A stretch of DNA of 64,000 bases from Actinomadura flavalba DSM 45200 (GTDB lineage: Bacteria > Actinomycetota > Actinomycetes > Streptosporangiales > Streptosporangiaceae), in NCBI RefSeq assembly GCF_000374305.1, contig NZ_KB894095.1, positions 372,001-436,000 on the forward strand, given 5' to 3'. Below, piece by piece: positions 59,488-64,000 of the stretch (within the stretch, counting starts at the first letter, position 1; each line of letters opens with the position of its first letter). The notes beneath the pieces were generated by a model, which saw only the letters and a list, made by a program, of their open reading frames with translations, ran no database searches and was not told where the DNA came from. The position numbers were made by a program, and so were the translations under genes.

Positions 59488-62343
59488 TCAGGCGGGGTCT
59501 CGGGTCACCTCGTCCCTGCGACGTCGCGCTGCCTCGAACGCCTTCCTGTCCTCGGGTTTGACCTCATGCGTGCCGCGCCCCAGCCCCTCGTACAGGCCCA
59601 TGAAAGCGTCCAGCGCGGCTCGTTCGTCAGCGGCGCGGCCCGCCGCCCGGTAGGCCCTGGCCAGTCCGGTGAGCACCTGCGCCTCGTTGGGTGAGGCGCC
59701 GGAATCGACGTAGCAGGCGCGGGCCGACTCCCCGTGTGCGACGGCCTGCGCGTGATTTCCCACGCGCAGGTGGCATTCCATCAGGACGCGATGGAGAGCA
59801 CCCTGGTTGTAGGGCGTGCTGGCCCGCGTCATCAGGTCGACCGCGAACGCCTCCTTTTCTAGCGCGCTTTCGATCTCGCCGCGCTTGAGATGGCAGTTGA
59901 TGATCGTGGGGAGGGTCGCCGCGATGCCCCGCTCGTCTTCCAACTCCTCGTAGAGCCGACCAGCGGTCGTCGCGTGGTGCAACGCCTGCTCCCACTGGCT
60001 CATCTCTTCTTGGAGGACGCCCATGTGCTGGTGGCCGTGGGCCGACTCGAGCGAACTGCCGATCCCCTCGGCGAGAGTGATCGACTTACGCAGACTGACC
60101 GCTGCGAACTCGTACTGTCCCAGCTTGCGTCGCAGATTTCCCACCATGCGGCTGCACACCGCTTGATAGCGGTCTCGATCCCGTGGGTCGAGCAGGTCGC
60201 TCTTGTCGATCTCGCACGCCGTCTCCAGGTGACGCGCTGCGACGGACCAGGCGCCACTACGCGTCTGGTAAGAGCACAGGGCGAGTGGCAGCCGCCACCG
60301 GTAGGGCTCGAACGAGCGGAAATCCGGGGAGTCGAGCACCGCGAGCACGGTGTCGTGCTCGCGGTCGAACCACTGGCGTCCCGCGGCATCGTCCTCGGGC
60401 TCTGGCAGCGGTGCGCTCCCCTCCGGGAGCAGGTCGTCGGGGAGCTCCCGGCCCGAGCTGAGTGCGCGATCGCACTGCCGGGCGGAGGCCAGCAGCCATT
60501 GCAGCAGCCGCTCCCGCACGGCGTCCACACCACCGCCCGACCGTTCCTCGACAGCACGTTCCAGCGCGAAGGCCCGGACGAGGTCGTGCAGTTCGAACCG
60601 CCGGTCGGGCGACTGGTACAGCAGATTGCTGTACAGGAGTTCGTCGGTGGCCTGGCGCGCCACCTGCTCCGGCGTACCGGAGAGGTAAGCGACGACGTCG
60701 AGCGTGATGGTCGGACCGGGATGAATCGCGATGACGTGCAGCGCCGCGGCCGCTTCGGGCGACAGCGGGGTGTAGGACAGGCTCAGCGAATCACGCAATG
60801 CCGTCTCCCCTTCGGACGTCACGCCCAGCAGTGCCTTCTCGGAGTCCAGCCTCGCCAGAACGTCTTCCAGACTGTCGTGCCGGCGCCAGCGGACATGTCC
60901 GGCGACGTGCCAAGCGGCGAGCGGCATCCCGTGGCATGTCTCCATGAGGGCACGGGCTGCGCTCCGCCCGGAGTCGACCCGTGCGGCGCCGACGAGCTCG
61001 CGCAGCATGTCCAGGCATCCGTCGAGCGTGATCGGGCCCAGCGGCAGGACGCGAGCCCCCTCGGTCATCGCGCGGCCGGCCACGTCCGTGCGGGTCGTGA
61101 TGACCGTACGGCTGCGTCCGCTCGCCGCCACGAGATCCGCGACGTGCCGATGGTCCCGGGCGTTGTCGAGGACGACCAGGAGGGCGCGCGTGTTCACCGC
61201 CGTCCGGTAAGCGGCGAGCAAAGCGTCACCGCTCCGCTTCGTACCCGAGATGCCCAGTGCCTCGACGAACATCGCCAGCACCGCGTCGCGGTCCATCGGA
61301 GCACCCACTGGGGAATGACCCCGCAGATTCGCGTAGAGAACTCCGTCCGGGAAGTGTCCGGCCACGCTGTGCGCCCAGGTCACCACCAGTTCCGTCTTCC
61401 CCTGGCCGCCCAAGCCGTAGACGGTCATGACCCGGACGCCGCTGTCAGGTGAGAGCAGCTCTTGGAGCGCGGTCAGGGCGTCATCGCGGTCCCGCAGGCG
61501 AGCCCGGATCGCGGGCAGCTGATGTGGCAGTCGCAACGGCGCCACGTTCGCCACTTCACGTGCGCGTTCGCAGAACGCCTTCAGGTCGGCGCGCAGCGAG
61601 TCGATGTACTCATCCCTTTCAGCCTCCAGATCCCTGCACTCCGAGGCGACACGCCGACCCTTCTCGGCTTCCAGCTCGGCGATCTTCGAAGCGGTACGCC
61701 GCTTCGCCTGTTCCTCCCGCCTTCGCTGATCGTCGATCAACGTCTGAATTCGTCCGGTCTCCGCCCACAGGTGCCACAGCGAACGTCGGATCTCGTGGTC
61801 GTCACCGAACAGCCGGTCTGCGTGTTCCGCGTGCTCGATGGCCTGTTCCGCGCCTTCCAGTTCCGCGCAGATCCGGATGAGGTCGAGGAAGGGCTTGCGG
61901 CTCTGCCGCCGGATTTCCAGAACCTCGGTGAAGACGAGTTGCTGGTCCAGGTCGGACAGCGGCGGTCCGCGCCACAGCTCCGCTCCCGCCAGGAGGGGAC
62001 CGTATTGCCGGTCAGCGGGCAGCCCGCTGATCTCCTTGAACTTTTTGCGGGACCGCCAATAGTCCACCTCGGACGTCTGCAGCCCCAGCTCCAGCACCGA
62101 TCGCTCGTGCTGGCGGACGATGTCGAAGCCCGCCGCCTTCCGCAAGGCCGACCGGTAATAGCGAAAGGTGGCCTCGGTGATCGGCCCCAGGCGTTCGTCC
62201 AGGTCGGTGTAGGTGGCCTTGCCGTCGCTGACCGCCGCGATCGCCAGCACGGCGAGCAGCCGGGGTTGCAGCGCCGTCGGTTCGCCGTTCACCAGCAACC
62301 GCACGGGGCCGAGGATCTGGAGGTCGACCGTGCGCGCGTCCAT
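59488..62343 (-). CDS. SARP-type regulator / NB-ARC / TPR protein with inserted coiled coil
   Basis: A 951-residue AfsR-like protein. Residues 1-95 are a winged-helix DNA-binding domain (ILGPVRLLVNGEPTALQPRL) and ~95-200 a BTAD-like helical domain. A heptad-rich coiled coil (about 203-260), not usual for AfsR, comes next. Then the NB-ARC STAND ATPase with P-loop GLGGQGKTE (310-318) and a TPR array to the end. STAND proteins switch by oligomerising when a ligand is sensed. It converges on the pPIWI gene with 5 nt between stops. It could be a regulator or a sensor-effector of the island, or an unrelated neighbour. Confidence 0.82.
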   Translation of the reverse strand: MDARTVDLQILGPVRLLVNGEPTALQPRLLAVLAIAAVSDGKATYTDLDERLGPITEATFRYYRSALRKAAGFDIVRQHERSVLELGLQTSEVDYWRSRKKFKEISGLPADRQYGPLLAGAELWRGPPLSDLDQQLVFTEVLEIRRQSRKPFLDLIRICAELEGAEQAIEHAEHADRLFGDDHEIRRSLWHLWAETGRIQTLIDDQRRREEQAKRRTASKIAELEAEKGRRVASECRDLEAERDEYIDSLRADLKAFCERAREVANVAPLRLPHQLPAIRARLRDRDDALTALQELLSPDSGVRVMTVYGLGGQGKTELVVTWAHSVAGHFPDGVLYANLRGHSPVGAPMDRDAVLAMFVEALGISGTKRSGDALLAAYRTAVNTRALLVVLDNARDHRHVADLVAASGRSRTVITTRTDVAGRAMTEGARVLPLGPITLDGCLDMLRELVGAARVDSGRSAARALMETCHGMPLAAWHVAGHVRWRRHDSLEDVLARLDSEKALLGVTSEGETALRDSLSLSYTPLSPEAAAALHVIAIHPGPTITLDVVAYLSGTPEQVARQATDELLYSNLLYQSPDRRFELHDLVRAFALERAVEERSGGGVDAVRERLLQWLLASARQCDRALSSGRELPDDLLPEGSAPLPEPEDDAAGRQWFDREHDTVLAVLDSPDFRSFEPYRWRLPLALCSYQTRSGAWSVAARHLETACEIDKSDLLDPRDRDRYQAVCSRMVGNLRRKLGQYEFAAVSLRKSITLAEGIGSSLESAHGHQHMGVLQEEMSQWEQALHHATTAGRLYEELEDERGIAATLPTIINCHLKRGEIESALEKEAFAVDLMTRASTPYNQGALHRVLMECHLRVGNHAQAVAHGESARACYVDSGASPNEAQVLTGLARAYRAAGRAADERAALDAFMGLYEGLGRGTHEVKPEDRKAFEAARRRRDEVTRDPA

Positions 62344-62461
62344 CGCGTTTCAGTGAAGCAGAACATCCGCCCGGGCGGGGCGCCCCAACGGTTTCCTCAC
62401 GCTTTCTCCACATCCGGCCGAGACGCTGGTCAGCAACGGATCGAGTGCCGAGGAGGACACG

Positions 62462-63619
62462 ATGGGGACGACGAACTCGCGCCGGCTCGCGCCGTGGTGG
62501 ACGGCCGCGTGCGGCGTGCAGACGTATCCGGTGCGCCGCGTGGTGCTGGTCGTGGTGCACAGCGTCGCGGCGGGCGAGCGGCTGATCGCCGCCGTGCGGG
62601 CCGTGGAGGGCGTGGCGGGAGTCCAGGTGGTGTTCACCCGGCCTCCGGGACCGCCGGATGACCGGGTGGCGGAGTTCCTGGCCGCCGCCGACGCGCTCAC
62701 CACCCCGTGGGACCGCGCCGCGCGGGAACGGTTCGACCTGGTGGTCGCCGCCGGTCCCGCCGGGGTGGGCCCGTTGCCGGGAGCGTTGCTGCTGCTCCCG
62801 GAGGTGTCGCCGGACGGCGAGGTCGTCGATCACCACGGACGGCGGTGCGTTCGTGCGCTCGGCGACCTGCTCCGCGGGCGCGAGGGCCGCGACGACGTCG
62901 TGGTCGTCGGGCTGCCGCACGGTGGTGCGGTCTCCAGGCTGGAGAGGGCGGCGCCGGACGTCGGGCGGTGCGCGGTCGTCGTTGGTGACCCGGTGTACGA
63001 CGCGTTGCTCGGAGCGATCGTCGAGCGGGACGGGCACCGGGAGCGGCAGGGCGTACGTCTCGGGCGGCGGCTCGGCGTCGTGCTCTCGTCTCGGGGATCG
63101 GGCTCGTTGCTCGGCCGGTCGCCGGCGCTGCTCGAACGGATCGCCGCCGAATCGGCCGTCTCCGGGGACCGGTGGGTCTGTTACGTGCACCCCGACGTGT
63201 GGGTGCGGCACGGCAGGCGGCAGGTGCTGGCGTGGACCGGAGCCGAGGCGCGTGAGCGGGTGCGGTTCCTGCCTCTCGGACAGGGCTGGCAGGGCCCCGT
63301 CGCGGCGGCGGACTTCGTCATCGGCGACCAGGGCACGGCGACCGCGTACGCCGCGGCCGCCGGGAGGCCGGTGTCCCTCGCCCGCCCGGCTCCCGCCGCC
63401 GGCCGGGGGTCGCTCGCCGAGGCGGTCGGCCGGTATGCCGCGATTCTCGATCCGGCGGCGCCGCTGCGCGCACAGCTCGACCGGGCGGCGCGTCCGAGCG
63501 CCCCGGTCGCTCGACGGGTCACCTCCGTCCCGGGCAGGTCGGCCGGGGTGCTGCGGATGGTGTGCCTTTGCCTGCTGGGGATCACCGACTCGGCTCCGCA
63601 TCGGGCCGAGGACGTCTAG
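62462..63619 (+). CDS. Hypothetical protein, weakly glycosyltransferase/glycerophosphotransferase-like
   Basis: A 385-residue soluble protein with an alternating beta/alpha pattern. The C-terminal half has FVIGDQGTATAYAAAAGRPV, like the GDxGS/T loop of CDP-glycerol glycerophosphotransferases and related GT-B proteins, and WVCYVHPDVWVRHGRRQVL upstream of it. The N-terminal half (RRVVLVVVHSVAAGERLIAA) could be the first Rossmann-like domain. It is divergent from the SARP gene with 118 nt between, so the two may be co-regulated. Substrate and role are unknown. Confidence 0.6.
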   Translation: MGTTNSRRLAPWWTAACGVQTYPVRRVVLVVVHSVAAGERLIAAVRAVEGVAGVQVVFTRPPGPPDDRVAEFLAAADALTTPWDRAARERFDLVVAAGPAGVGPLPGALLLLPEVSPDGEVVDHHGRRCVRALGDLLRGREGRDDVVVVGLPHGGAVSRLERAAPDVGRCAVVVGDPVYDALLGAIVERDGHRERQGVRLGRRLGVVLSSRGSGSLLGRSPALLERIAAESAVSGDRWVCYVHPDVWVRHGRRQVLAWTGAEARERVRFLPLGQGWQGPVAAADFVIGDQGTATAYAAAAGRPVSLARPAPAAGRGSLAEAVGRYAAILDPAAPLRAQLDRAARPSAPVARRVTSVPGRSAGVLRMVCLCLLGITDSAPHRAEDV

Positions 63620-63634
63620 AGGGGAGGGATCGGC

Positions 63635-63676
63635 ATGAGCGTTCGTTTCGTGGGCGGCACCGGCGACCGCGCGTAG
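63635..63676 (+). CDS. 13-residue micro-ORF with strong ribosome site
   Basis: GGGGAGGGA (63620-63628) precedes ATG 63635 by 6 nt. The ORF encodes MSVRFVGGTGDRA and stops at 63676, ahead of a perfect hairpin. It could be a remnant or a leader-type peptide; nothing proves translation. It is included because the ribosome site is among the best in this part of the window. Confidence 0.3.
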   Translation: MSVRFVGGTGDRA

Positions 63677-63700
63677 GCGCGGGCGTGCGAGTTGGGCAGG

Positions 63701-63732
63701 CCGTGCCCGACCGGGTTTCCGGTCGGGCACGG
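63701..63732. terminator. Strong bidirectional hairpin terminator
   Basis: A perfect 14-bp stem (CCGTGCCCGACCGG with CCGGTCGGGCACGG) and a GTTT loop. It lies between the plus-strand glycosyltransferase-like gene and the convergent gene at the window edge, so it probably ends both transcripts. Confidence 0.85.
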
Positions 63733-63760
63733 TGCGTTATGTCCGGGTGCCCTCGCCGGG

Positions 63761-64000
63761 TCAGTCGGGGAGGGCGAAGAAGCGGGTGGCTTCGTCGATG
63801 GTGAAGCGGGCGCGGAGTTTGCAGGCTGAGTTCTGGTTGGCGAACATGCCCGGCACCCAGAAGGCGTCCTCGCGGGGAACCGTCGCCGTCCACTCGACGG
63901 GGACGATCCATTCGCGGCGGTCCTGGTCGTCGGGTGGGCGGCCGTGGTCGTAGGCGGCGTGCAGATCGAGGTCGGCCATGCTGCGCGGCTCGCCGTCGAC
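63761..64000 (-). CDS. C-terminal part of a hypothetical protein (cut by window edge)
   Basis: The frame runs without a stop to the last base, and an internal Met at 63979 is not preceded by a good ribosome site, so this is probably a gene cut by the window. The visible end (AAYDHGRPPDDQDRREWIVP, then PGMFANQNSACKLRARFTID) is well conserved-looking. It vaguely recalls the C-termini of actinobacterial GIY-YIG-nuclease-like proteins; I cannot confirm this. It ends 29 nt from the hairpin terminator. Confidence 0.5.
   Translation of the reverse strand, partial: VDGEPRSMADLDLHAAYDHGRPPDDQDRREWIVPVEWTATVPREDAFWVPGMFANQNSACKLRARFTIDEATRFFALPD

Overview
The window is high-GC DNA from a filamentous actinobacterium. 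GC-rich codon use, SARP/NB-ARC and XRE/TPR regulators, RHS/YD-repeat proteins, DUF2637 and CPxWC small proteins all point there. A Streptosporangiales genus such as Actinomadura is my best guess, but it is only a guess. No rRNA and no CRISPR array is present.

Region 1 (1-13.1 kb) is ordinary chromosome: moeA/glp and galU on the minus strand, then 5-formyltetrahydrofolate cyclo-ligase, a D-2-hydroxyacid dehydrogenase, a K+/H+ antiporter, an FmdB-type zinc-ribbon protein, an MMPL transporter, methylthioadenosine phosphorylase, a SAF-domain protein, two tandem mscL genes that both carry a zinc ribbon, and a VanY-type peptidase. It ends at a tRNA-Arg(CCT).

Region 2 (13.07-35.9 kb) is an integrated element in that tRNA gene, bounded by a perfect 47-bp direct repeat (13073-13119 and 35852-35898). 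It has a tyrosine integrase, an XRE repressor divergent from an excisionase-like gene, and a long run of genes with overlapping stops and starts around a primase-helicase. The last part of the primase-helicase gene contains a striking inverted-repeat/iteron structure that looks like a replication origin. A phage tape-measure/NlpC-P60 gene then stands alone, followed by the first ten codons of what looks like the next phage tail gene. Cargo and transfer-type genes follow: DinD-like, SDH-type serine protease, regulator plus Nudix, DUF2637 (Spd-like) membrane protein, CPxWC proteins and a SWIM protein. I found no FtsK/TraSA-type translocase, capsid, portal or large terminase, so this is neither a complete AICE nor a complete prophage.

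Region 3 (36.6-48.7 kb) is a secreted polymorphic-toxin locus read on the minus strand. A LamG/ricin-B surface protein is followed by a 2.4-kaa RHS/YD-repeat protein with a Hint domain and a restriction-endonuclease-fold toxin tip, then an AT-rich presumed immunity gene.

Region 4 (49.1-62.3 kb) is the most interesting part: a pPIWI-RE island. Four plus-strand genes are packed end to end: a tandem Cas4/RecB-like nuclease, a pPIWI_RE_Y/REase-type protein, a Z-domain plus Fe-S helicase, and the pPIWI_RE argonaute-like protein. A cytoplasmic Ser/Thr kinase diverges from its 5' end, and a SARP/coiled-coil/NB-ARC/TPR protein converges on its 3' end with a 5-nt gap. The helicase, REase and pPIWI trio is a known but poorly characterised family of putative anti-invader systems. 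The duplicated Cas4-like nuclease and the two signalling-type neighbours may be less described additions. The window ends with an unplaced glycosyltransferase-like gene, a strong bidirectional terminator and a gene cut by the window edge.
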